Shown here one piece after another: positions 1 to 6,241 of a stretch of 38,382 nucleotides of DNA. The notes beneath the pieces are model-generated. The model saw nothing but the letters and a program-made list of their open reading frames with translations. It ran no database searches and was not told the DNA's origin. A program made the position numbers and the translations under genes. This DNA is from an uncultured Oscillospiraceae bacterium. GTDB lineage: Bacteria; Bacillota; Clostridia; Oscillospirales; Acutalibacteraceae. The number at the start of each line of letters is the position of its first letter. The first letter of the stretch is position 1. The stretch lies in NCBI GenBank assembly GCA_900548085.1, contig URJF01000002.1, positions 1-38,382 on the forward strand, written 5' to 3'.

Positions 1-328
1 AACCGATGATAGTAGGACCGCCTGCCTGAAGGAAGTCAAAATACTCGTTGCCGTCGATATCCCAAAGTCTGTTGCCCTTAGCCTTTGTCATAACGATTGG
101 GAATGGGTAGTTGAAAGCGAGGTTGTGCTGAACACCGCCTGGGATTACCTGCTTAGCTTCGGTAATCATTTCCTTAGATTTTGCACACTTCTTCTCAAAG
201 TATTCTTCTTCATACTCTTTGAGAGCGGCTCTGTTGATTGAATAAATAGGTTTTTTGATGAGTGCATCAAGCTGTGCGGTAAGTGCAGCAGCATTAGGAT
301 ACTCTGTGATAGCAAATCTTGTATCCAT
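1..328 (-). CDS. Class-III (PLP) aminotransferase, glutamate-1-semialdehyde aminomutase-like, N-terminal part
   Basis: The first 109 codons are present; the gene runs off the left edge. The start is ATG at 328, preceded by AAGGAGGA at 343-336. The N-terminal region ends with the strand pair typical of class-III aminotransferases (GNRLWDIDGNEYFDF, then GGPTIIG), and an earlier VIPGGVQH segment resembles glutamate-1-semialdehyde aminomutase relatives. The PLP lysine lies outside the window, so the substrate cannot be told. The family moves amino groups using pyridoxal phosphate in the cytoplasm. The gene is divergent from a TetR regulator and an FGGY sugar kinase, and its promoter carries two palindromes like one in front of the regulator. 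This suggests a small regulated unit for an amino sugar, polyol or related compound (inference). Family call is firm, specific activity unknown. Confidence 0.82.
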   Translation of the reverse strand, partial: MDTRFAITEYPNAAALTAQLDALIKKPIYSINRAALKEYEEEYFEKKCAKSKEMITEAKQVIPGGVQHNLAFNYPFPIVMTKAKGNRLWDIDGNEYFDFLQAGGPTIIG

Positions 329-353
329 GGGAAAATCCTCCTTGTATATGTAG

Positions 354-396
354 GTGAGCAACGGCTCACTTTTTATTTAGTGAGTCGTTACTCACT
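354..396. promoter_or_regulatory. Two palindromic operators downstream of the aminotransferase promoter
   Basis: Site 1 (354-369) is GTGAGC-AACG-GCTCAC and site 2 (379-396) is AGTGAGT-CGTT-ACTCACT, both perfect inverted repeats with a four-base spacer and centres 26 bp apart. They lie just downstream of the predicted aminotransferase start point, where a bound repressor would block transcription. A third, imperfect copy sits in front of the TetR gene. Binding by that TetR protein is inferred from position and symmetry. Confidence 0.75.
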
Positions 397-410
397 TTGT
401 TTACACTCTA

Positions 411-438
411 AGTATAGCATATTTCAACGATTTGTCAA
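411..438 (-). promoter_or_regulatory. Sigma-A promoter of the aminotransferase gene
   Basis: Reading the minus strand, TTGACA (438-433) is followed after 16 bases by TATACT (416-411). Transcription would begin near 404, just before the two palindromes, so this near-consensus promoter appears designed to be held off by a repressor. Confidence 0.72.
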
Positions 439-469
439 TTAAATAGTTATAAATTTTTGTCTATTTTTA

Positions 470-498
470 TTGCAAAAACGGCGATTTAATGGTAGTAT
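470..498 (+). promoter_or_regulatory. Sigma-A promoter of the TetR-kinase unit
   Basis: TTGCAA (470-475), 17 bases, then TAGTAT (493-498). The predicted start point near 505 abuts the third palindrome, consistent with self-repression of the regulator. Confidence 0.62.
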
Positions 499-505
499 AT
501 ATCCA

Positions 506-521
506 GTGAATTATTACTCAC
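506..521. promoter_or_regulatory. Third TetR-type operator, at the regulator's own start point
   Basis: GTGAAT-TATT-ACTCAC matches the two operators near 354-396 in length, spacer and half-site (GTGA...TCAC), with one mismatched pair between the arms. It lies between the predicted start point and the ribosome binding site AAAGGAG (523-529). Confidence 0.65.
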
Positions 522-590
522 CAAAGGAGTTTTGTGCTTTATGCACAAGGGATATCTTACCTTTTTGTGCAAAGATACAAAAATAGTGTT

Positions 591-1280
591 ATGCTGAAAA
601 AAAGATACAAAGACGCATTCGAGCGTGCCTCTGAGGAAAGAAAGAACAAAATCCTCGAAGTAGGTATAGAGGAGTTTTCGTCAAAAGGCTACGAAAACGC
701 TAACATAAACATAATAGCCAAAAATGCCGGAATCAGTATCGGTCTTATGTACAAGTATTTCAGCACCAAGGAGGATTTGTTCATAACCTGCCTTGAACAC
801 GGAATGGAAATACTCGACCACGCTATCGACGAGATACTGAAAAGTGATGACAAGCTGCTGGTAAAGGCAGAAAAGCTCATCAGAACCACTTGCGCCCATT
901 CTAAAAAGAACGCAAACTACATAAAGCTATATAATGAAATAACCAGTGAAAAAGACAGCGACAGAGCGAGAATGCTCTCTCGTGAAATCGAGGGTGATAC
1001 GAGCAAAAAGTATATCACCTGCATCGCACAGGCGTTGGCCAACGGTGATGTCAGAGATGATCTCGACCCGAGATATTTTGCATTTTTCTTAGACAATTTG
1101 CTGACATCCTTACAGTTCTCATACACCTGCGACTACTACAGAGAGAGATTTGAAATCTACACAGGTGTGGATGTAGAGGAGCTTGACGACGAAAAGGTAG
1201 TCAGTCAGTTATTAAAATTCATTGAATCAGCATTTACTTTCAAAAAGCGATGCGCTCAACAAGGAGGACTATATGAGTAA
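591..1280 (+). CDS. TetR/AcrR-family transcriptional regulator
   Basis: A 229-aa DNA-binding repressor or activator of the TetR family. The N-terminal helix-turn-helix is clear: EERKNKILEVGIEEF opens the first helix and AKNAGISIGLMYKYF is the recognition region. The C-terminal half is a helical ligand-binding domain with no specific signature. I chose ATG 591 because TetR proteins normally begin about 15-20 residues before the ILEVG helix. An in-frame GTG at 534 would add 19 residues and sits only four bases after AAAGGAG. An 18-codon out-of-frame leader ORF (541-597) also starts near that site and overlaps ATG 591, so translational coupling is possible. The stop overlaps the kinase start by 8 bases. 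It probably controls itself, the kinase and the divergent aminotransferase through the three palindromes. Confidence 0.88.
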   Translation: MLKKRYKDAFERASEERKNKILEVGIEEFSSKGYENANINIIAKNAGISIGLMYKYFSTKEDLFITCLEHGMEILDHAIDEILKSDDKLLVKAEKLIRTTCAHSKKNANYIKLYNEITSEKDSDRARMLSREIEGDTSKKYITCIAQALANGDVRDDLDPRYFAFFLDNLLTSLQFSYTCDYYRERFEIYTGVDVEELDDEKVVSQLLKFIESAFTFKKRCAQQGGLYE

Positions 1281-2895
1281 ATACGTAATCACCTACGACA
1301 TCGGCACGACAGGTATCAAAACCTGCCTAATTGAAATCGATAAGGAGATGAAAATTCTCGCTTCTTCCACAGCAGGATACAATCTCTATGTTGACGAAGA
1401 AACAGGCGTTAAGGGCGGAGCCGAGCAGGACGCAGACGAATGGTGGGATGCTATGTGCACCACTACTAAGACAGTATTCAACAAAATGCCGTCAGTCAGC
1501 AAAGAACAGGTAGAGGGTATCAGCTTCTGCTCTGCTATGCAAGGTCTCGTCTTGGTAGACAAGGAAGGAAATTGTATCCGCCGTCCTATGACGTATATGG
1601 ATCAGCGTGCGAGAGAAGAACTGAAAAAAGGCATGGCACATGGTTTTCAGATTGCCGGTGCTGAAGTTACTAAGCTGCTGAAGTATCTCAGATACACAGG
1701 TGCGGTCTCATCTTCCGTAAAAGACCCGATTTGGAAATACAGATGGGTTGAAGCTCACGAGCCGGAGAACTTTAAAAAAATTTATAAATGGCTCGACATA
1801 AAAGAATATCTTATTCTCCGTGCGAGCGGTGAATTTGTTATGACTCAAGACTCTGCATTCGGCACACTCCTCTACGACACAAGAAAAGGTCACGAGGGCT
1901 GGTGCAAACCGGTATGCGATATGGTCGGTGTAAAAATGGAGCACCTCGCTCCTATCAAAAAAAGTACCGAAAAGGTCGGTGAAGTTACAGAACAGGCTGC
2001 TAAGGAGCTTGGACTTGCACCGGGTACAGCAGTTTACGGCGGCGGCGGTGACGCATCACTTATCGGCGTAGGCGCAGGTGCTGTTGAGGTCGGAGATACA
2101 CACATTTATTCGGGCACATCGGGCTGGGTAGGTACAGTAGTACCTGAGCAGGTTGTTGACGCAGGCGCTATGATGGCAGCTATCGTAGGTGTTAATCCAA
2201 AAACTTTCAACTACTTCGGTGAGCTGGAAACAAGTAATAAGTGCGTAGGTTGGGTAAAAGACCACCTCGCTCTCGACGAAATCGGTGTGTTCCTTAAAAA
2301 ATACGGCAATGCGGCTGACAGCTTTGAGCAGGTTGAGTTCAATATGTACGATTATTTGGAAGAAGTTATTGATACTATTCCAGCTGGTTCTAACGGTGTT
2401 ATATTCACTCCGTGGCTTCACGGTAACAGATGTCCGTTTGAGGATCCTAACGCCGCAGGTATGTTCTTCAACATTCGCCTCGATACCGGCAAAACAGAGC
2501 TTATCCGCTCCGTTGTAGAAGGTATCTGTTTCCATATGAGATGGATGCTTGAGCGTCAAGAACAGAAAATCAGTAAATACAAAAAATCTAGTGCTGTTCG
2601 TTTTTGCGGCGGCGGCGCACTTGGCGAAACCACCTGCCAAATTTTAGCAGATGTACTGCAGAGAGATGTTGTAGTTGTTGAGTCTCCGCAGAATATCGGC
2701 GCAGTAGGTGCTGCGGCTTGTATCGCTGTAGGTATGCAGCTCATCCCGACAATCGAGGATGTCAAAAAGCTCATTCCGGTTAAGACTACATATCATCCTA
2801 ATCCCGAGAACAAGGCTGTGTATGACAAGAACTTTAAGGTATTCCAAAACCTGTACAAGTGCAACAAGGAGAACTTTGCTATTCTCAACAGCTGA
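1273..2895 (+). CDS. FGGY-family carbohydrate kinase (xylulokinase-like)
   Basis: A 540-aa cytoplasmic kinase that transfers phosphate from ATP to a sugar or polyol. The start is ATG 1273, preceded by AAGGAGGA at 1261-1268 and overlapping the TetR stop by 8 bases. The phosphate-1 loop of the actin-like fold is YDIGTTGIKTCLI near residues 8-20. The C-terminal lobe has the nucleotide-binding elements YGGGGDASLIGVGAG, then FCGGGALGE and NIGAVGAAACIAVG. The MTYMDQRA segment corresponds to the FGGY substrate-cleft region. Length is slightly above the usual 490-530. The family covers xylulose, gluconate, glycerol and ribulose kinases, and the substrate cannot be chosen from motifs. Co-transcription with the regulator and divergence from an aminotransferase point to catabolism of a particular sugar derivative (inference). 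Confidence 0.9.
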   Translation: MSKYVITYDIGTTGIKTCLIEIDKEMKILASSTAGYNLYVDEETGVKGGAEQDADEWWDAMCTTTKTVFNKMPSVSKEQVEGISFCSAMQGLVLVDKEGNCIRRPMTYMDQRAREELKKGMAHGFQIAGAEVTKLLKYLRYTGAVSSSVKDPIWKYRWVEAHEPENFKKIYKWLDIKEYLILRASGEFVMTQDSAFGTLLYDTRKGHEGWCKPVCDMVGVKMEHLAPIKKSTEKVGEVTEQAAKELGLAPGTAVYGGGGDASLIGVGAGAVEVGDTHIYSGTSGWVGTVVPEQVVDAGAMMAAIVGVNPKTFNYFGELETSNKCVGWVKDHLALDEIGVFLKKYGNAADSFEQVEFNMYDYLEEVIDTIPAGSNGVIFTPWLHGNRCPFEDPNAAGMFFNIRLDTGKTELIRSVVEGICFHMRWMLERQEQKISKYKKSSAVRFCGGGALGETTCQILADVLQRDVVVVESPQNIGAVGAAACIAVGMQLIPTIEDVKKLIPVKTTYHPNPENKAVYDKNFKVFQNLYKCNKENFAILNS

Positions 2896-2948
2896 TAATA
2901 CGGCAGTATTTGGGTTTAAGAACAATTTGTTCTAATGTTTACAATAAA

Positions 2949-2981
2949 AAGCGTCGGATTCTATCACTTAATCCGACGCTT
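2949..2981. terminator. Bidirectional terminator between the kinase and SGNH genes
   Basis: A perfect 12-bp inverted repeat (AAGCGTCGGATT at 2949-2960 with its complement at 2970-2981) around a 9-base loop lies between two convergent genes. The plus side is followed by TATTTTA and the minus side by a TTTTT stretch, so it probably serves both. Confidence 0.85.
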
Positions 2982-2984
2982 ATT

Positions 2985-3965
2985 TTATGCCTGCTGTTTC
3001 ATAGCAATGAAAGCAGTATATGTATTATTCCATTGATTCTTGACTGTGTTATCGGTAGTTTCGGTGAGAGAGTAATTTTCTGCCACATACTTTGCTATGT
3101 ACGCAGTAGCCTTTTTTGCTCCGAAATAGTTAAGATGATTGCCTTTGTCTCTAAAACAGGTTGTCATATCCATGCCCATATCGTCATAAGCGAGATTAAG
3201 GTCTAAGAATTTGACACCACGAGACTGAGCGTACTCGGCTACACCATTGTGGCGCTCATAATTCCATGAAGTTATGGACGGCATTTCTACAAGAAGCACC
3301 TGCGAGCCGTTCTTTTTTGCAAGATTTATCAGCTCATCGGCAGCGGCTGTATTTTCTGCAGTCATATGCTCAACACAGTCGGTGTATGTCATATAATCTA
3401 CCGCCTTTATTTTGCATATTTTTGTGCTGAAGCGATAACCGTGAGTTTGTTGCAGAGTGAGATTTTTATCATCAGCCGGAATACCGATGCCGGTTATAAC
3501 ACTGTTCAAATCCTCGTTAAAATGTTTAATCTTTATTTTTTGAATCAAATCTTTCAACCGCTTTGATTCTTTTACCGTTGTCGGATTAGCAGGATTTTTG
3601 TCATAGAACATATCTGTCTCAATTATAACGAGCTTTGGCTTTTGGGTAGCATACGATGTTCGCATAAGCTCTGTTGACTTGGCTATGGATTGTCGTGCCG
3701 AGGCATATACGGCTGATGTGCAGCCTGTTTCTTTCCAAAAATCAAGCGGTACAAATCCCGAGTACAGGTCGCTGTTGCCCACACCGGCTACAGTGATTGT
3801 GTCCTTTGGCTCCGATACAAAGGAATATGTATCGGTAATTTTTTTGGTTTCTTGCGTCTTATTATTATCGGTATAAAACGCTGTAAAAACCTGAAATACA
3901 AAAACTACTGCCAATATTGCAGAAATTCGCTGTACTATTTTTGCAGATTTTAGCTTTTTTCTCAT
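2985..3965 (-). CDS. Membrane-anchored SGNH/GDSL-hydrolase-like protein
   Basis: A 326-aa protein with one N-terminal membrane segment (about residues 11-31) after a basic MRKKLKSAK start, so the rest should lie outside the membrane. GVGNSDLYSG (residues 61-70) resembles block I of SGNH hydrolases with S65 as candidate nucleophile. PKLVIIETDMFY matches the central strand, and DKGNHLNYFG near the C-terminus supplies the Asp/His block V pair. Such proteins remove or add acyl groups on cell-surface glycans, often as DltD- or AlgX-like partners of acyltransferases. No acyltransferase is visible nearby. ATG 3965 has GGAGG six bases upstream. The gene diverges from a methyltransferase across a spacer holding six 11-bp repeats. 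The fold call is good; the substrate is unknown. Confidence 0.72.
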   Translation of the reverse strand: MRKKLKSAKIVQRISAILAVVFVFQVFTAFYTDNNKTQETKKITDTYSFVSEPKDTITVAGVGNSDLYSGFVPLDFWKETGCTSAVYASARQSIAKSTELMRTSYATQKPKLVIIETDMFYDKNPANPTTVKESKRLKDLIQKIKIKHFNEDLNSVITGIGIPADDKNLTLQQTHGYRFSTKICKIKAVDYMTYTDCVEHMTAENTAAADELINLAKKNGSQVLLVEMPSITSWNYERHNGVAEYAQSRGVKFLDLNLAYDDMGMDMTTCFRDKGNHLNYFGAKKATAYIAKYVAENYSLTETTDNTVKNQWNNTYTAFIAMKQQA

Positions 3966-4010
3966 ACTATCCCTCCGTTCCTATCTTATGGTTATATAAT
4001 AACAACCAAA

Positions 4011-4076
4011 ATCAAAGATAAGTCAAAGGAATAGAAAAGAAATAACAAAGATATATCAAAGGAATATCAAAGAATT
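4011..4076. repeat. Six tandem 11-bp repeats (ATCAAAGGAAT-like)
   Basis: Six contiguous 11-bp units fill 4011-4076. All share A-A-A-G at the same offset, five carry CAAAG, and CAAAG begins at 4013, 4024, 4046, 4057 and 4068. The third unit is degenerate (AGAAAAGAAAT). The last unit runs into the -35 box of the methyltransferase promoter. An 11-bp spacing puts every unit on the same DNA face, as in direct-repeat operators of OmpR/PhoB-type regulators, or in phased A-tract DNA that bends. Confidence 0.85.
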
Positions 4077-4103
4077 GACATCAACTGTGGTGTGAGATAT
4101 AAT
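4075..4103 (+). promoter_or_regulatory. Perfect-consensus sigma-A promoter of the methyltransferase gene
   Basis: TTGACA (4075-4080), 17 bases, TATAAT (4098-4103): an exact match to the consensus. Transcription should start near 4110. This decides the downstream start codon, since the in-frame GTG at 4092 lies inside the promoter. Confidence 0.88.
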
Positions 4104-4130
4104 GTAATCAAATTTAATGGGGTTGATACA

Positions 4131-4811
4131 ATGACACTTAAAGAGGCATATGAATCCTGGTATGTAAAATCCGGTTTCGGCAGATTTTACACAAAAGCTA
4201 CAAAAAAGCTAGTGGATGTTTACGACTATTTTGTTGACAAAAAATACTGCGGTCATTATATCGGTCAGTATGTACCATCTATTGACCGAGTAATCAAGCA
4301 GTCCACAGGCAGCGAGTCCACAAGGTATTTTGCTTTGAAATCAATTTTTGACGGCGAGATTTTTTCTGAAGACGACAAATTTATCGACATCGGCTGCGGC
4401 AAAGGCAGAGTGCTCGCTTATATGGAAAAAATAAAATTCCCCGGCAAAATATACGGAATTGAACATAATCCCGTGGTTGCCGAAGAATGTAAGAATTGGG
4501 CAGAAAAGTATGAAAACATTACTGTTTTGCAGGGTGATGCTTTTAAGCTGAACTGCAATGACTACACTGTATATTATTTCAATCGTCCGTTTTTAACCGA
4601 AATGTTCCAAAATTTTGTGAACAAAATGGAGGCAGAAATCACTCATCCTATTAAGGTCTACTACTATGTAGACCAACAGAGCGGCGGATACCTAAAGAAC
4701 AGACCCGGTTGGACTAAGAAAAAGTCCGGCATCGCCTTCAAAAAAGGCCCTCTCTGCTATAATTGGTACCCCCAACGCTACTCAACATGGGAGTATGTAC
4801 CACAAAACTAA
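4131..4811 (+). CDS. Class I SAM-dependent methyltransferase
   Basis: A 226-aa cytoplasmic protein. The SAM-binding motif I is FIDIGCGKGRVLAYM, followed by an acidic strand end (YGIEHNPVVAEEC) and by VLQGDAF, the usual order of a Rossmann-type methyltransferase. In place of the NPPY-type motif there is VYYFNRPF, which is common in small uncharacterised members, so nucleic acid or amine specificity cannot be claimed. ATG 4131 is used because the only earlier in-frame start (GTG 4092) lies inside the promoter. The ribosome binding site is weak (GGGG at 4119-4122). The gene stands alone, with its own consensus promoter and terminator. Substrate unknown. Confidence 0.8.
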   Translation: MTLKEAYESWYVKSGFGRFYTKATKKLVDVYDYFVDKKYCGHYIGQYVPSIDRVIKQSTGSESTRYFALKSIFDGEIFSEDDKFIDIGCGKGRVLAYMEKIKFPGKIYGIEHNPVVAEECKNWAEKYENITVLQGDAFKLNCNDYTVYYFNRPFLTEMFQNFVNKMEAEITHPIKVYYYVDQQSGGYLKNRPGWTKKKSGIAFKKGPLCYNWYPQRYSTWEYVPQN

Positions 4812-4828
4812 CAGAATATTCATATTCA

Positions 4829-4857
4829 AAAAGGCGGTCTTTGACCGTCTTTATTTA
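4829..4857 (+). terminator. Terminator of the methyltransferase gene
   Basis: A 10-bp stem (4830-4839 with 4843-4852, one G-U pair) around a TTT loop, followed by TTATTTA. Confidence 0.82.
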
Positions 4858-4904
4858 TATAAATTTTATGAAAGCTATAAATTGGATTATACTTCCTTAG
4901 TACA

Positions 4905-4934
4905 AAAAAGAATAGGGCGACCGGTGGACGCCCT
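4905..4934 (-). terminator. Terminator of the ATP-grasp gene
   Basis: On the minus strand AGGGCG...CGCCCT pairs across a 9-base loop (4934-4914) and runs into TATTCTTTTTT. It lies just after the stop of the ATP-grasp gene. Confidence 0.78.
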
Positions 4935-4938
4935 AATG

Positions 4939-6018
4939 TTAATGATTTTTGGTTAATTCAAATTCTTTGCGAAGGCCTCTGCCAGAGCACATTTGGATTG
5001 CTTTTAGAATGGGTCGACTGTTTCCCTCTATCATTACCCAACCATTATCGGTATGGGCTAAATCCCATCCTACTATTTTTTGTTCAGGCACAACACGTGC
5101 TAATTCTTCTAACATAGATAATAAGTTTTGCCAATCAGGCAGTTGTTTTCCGATGATTTTTGCACGAGTTTCGGGTTGATACTCAAACCATTCTTCTTTT
5201 CCGTTTATATTGCGATATCCTTTGCCTGTTACGATACCGAATTCAACATCAACAGGGGCGGAAATTCCACCGCAAAATGCGTTGTCAATCTGCGAACCGC
5301 CGCAACCCATACGGAGCATTGCATACAGTCGGGTTACCTTATCAGCAGAAGAATCATAGTAGGTTGCAAAACGAACAGTATTGACCGATGACGGATGTAG
5401 TACCGCCATATCAAAACTTTGATACACCAACTCCTCAACTACGCAAGAGCCTTTAAGCAGTATGTCATCAAAAAGCTCCTGCACAGTCTTGTTTGTCTCA
5501 TCGACATCTACTGTATAAATTCCCTGTCCAAGTGAATAAGCAAGGGGCTTAACTATATATGAATCATGATTTTTAACAAATTCATTGAATGTAGAAAAAT
5601 CAGATTTATTTTCTATTTTAATAACATCACGCTTATAGTAATTTTTGAACAACTCATACGCTGTAAATTTATTATCAAATTTTGCTTGAGTCTCTTTTGA
5701 GCTTAGGTTTTTCCAATAATCATATCGTTCAAAAGTTCCTACATATTCTTTTCTTTCCTTTAAACTTTTGTTTTCTAAATGGAAATAAAAATATTCCTCA
5801 TATGTAAAGCCCAAAACATATCTGCAAAATATTAGGTCCTTTTTCAATATACTCATATTACGCTTGTCATTGTATATTTCATTATCCCTAATATTTTCAA
5901 GTGCTTTATATAACCTAGGAGCTTTATTGTTATCTTTTTCAAAAGCTATATATGCAAAATTCACAAGAAGTTTTTGAAGAAATTTGACTTGAAATAATTT
6001 TAATAAAATTGTTTTCAT
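4939..6018 (-). CDS. ATP-grasp enzyme of the sugar-transfer-associated type
   Basis: A 359-aa cytoplasmic ligase-fold protein. The ATP-grasp core is visible: DSYIVKPLAYSLGQGIY carries the ATP-binding lysine and glycine loop, GSCVVEELV is the hinge, SVNTVRFATYY and LRMGCGGSQIDNAFCGGIS follow, and VIGEGNS-like residues (WVMIEGNSRP) form the metal-binding end. This order matches the family described as sugar-transfer-associated ATP-grasp, whose substrates are mostly unknown; ATP-grasp enzymes generally join a carboxylate to an amine, thiol or hydroxyl. The start is ATG 6018 with GGTGA upstream; a TTG at 6030 is in frame but overlaps that site. Only a hairpin, and no clear promoter, separates it from the 35-aa peptide gene upstream, so it probably depends on read-through. 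The N-terminal ~110 residues have no recognised motif. Confidence 0.8.
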   Translation of the reverse strand: MKTILLKLFQVKFLQKLLVNFAYIAFEKDNNKAPRLYKALENIRDNEIYNDKRNMSILKKDLIFCRYVLGFTYEEYFYFHLENKSLKERKEYVGTFERYDYWKNLSSKETQAKFDNKFTAYELFKNYYKRDVIKIENKSDFSTFNEFVKNHDSYIVKPLAYSLGQGIYTVDVDETNKTVQELFDDILLKGSCVVEELVYQSFDMAVLHPSSVNTVRFATYYDSSADKVTRLYAMLRMGCGGSQIDNAFCGGISAPVDVEFGIVTGKGYRNINGKEEWFEYQPETRAKIIGKQLPDWQNLLSMLEELARVVPEQKIVGWDLAHTDNGWVMIEGNSRPILKAIQMCSGRGLRKEFELTKNH

Positions 6019-6030
6019 AATTATCACCAA

Positions 6031-6065
6031 AAAAAGAGGACAGAATACTCTGTCCTCCCTTTTTT
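6031..6065. terminator. Strong hairpin between the 35-aa peptide and the ATP-grasp gene
   Basis: A perfect 9-bp stem (GAGGACAGA at 6036-6044 with its complement at 6049-6057) and a four-base loop, flanked by A and T runs on both sides. On the minus strand it follows the peptide stop by a few bases and ends in seven T's just before the ATP-grasp ribosome site. It may end most transcripts and let some through. Confidence 0.85.
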
Positions 6066-6069
6066 CCTA

Positions 6070-6177
6070 TTATTCGAGGTCTGGAGTCTCGATTGGTCTA
6101 TCACCAGAAGTTGTAACTACATCTGCTACTGCAAATGCCTCAAGAAGAGAAACTGGCTTTGTGTACATTTCTTTCAC
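6070..6177 (-). CDS. 35-aa peptide with a YTKP...DVVTTSGD pattern
   Basis: A short gene that is easily missed. It starts with GTG at 6177, seven bases after a very strong GGAGGTG (6191-6185), and ends in two adjacent stop codons (TAA, TAG). The product begins MKEMYTKPVSLLEAF, continues AVADVVTTSGD and ends RPIETPDLE. It has no Cys, no signal peptide and no membrane segment, and the tail is rich in Thr, Ser, Asp and Glu. I recall short clostridial peptides of similar pattern (Tyr-x-x-Pro near the start, Asp-Val-x-Thr-Thr-Ser-Gly later) but know of no established function. It lies 64 bases after the 833-aa gene and before a hairpin and an ATP-grasp gene. A modified-peptide precursor is one reading; a small regulatory or secretion-linked peptide is another. 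An inner ATG (6168) would be too far from the ribosome site. Confidence 0.72.
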   Translation of the reverse strand: MKEMYTKPVSLLEAFAVADVVTTSGDRPIETPDLE

Positions 6178-6241
6178 TATAATTCACCTCCATAGCTAAG
6201 AGATTGTATCAACAAACTGTAACTTATATGTACAGATTTGT

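Noticed and set aside
2056..2640. 194-codon open frame antisense to the FGGY kinase
   Set aside because: The sense frame codes a clear kinase with all motifs; the antisense frame is a by-product of its codon use.
4092..4130. GTG 4092 as the start of the methyltransferase
   Set aside because: It lies between the -35 and -10 boxes of an exact consensus promoter, so it would not be in the transcript.
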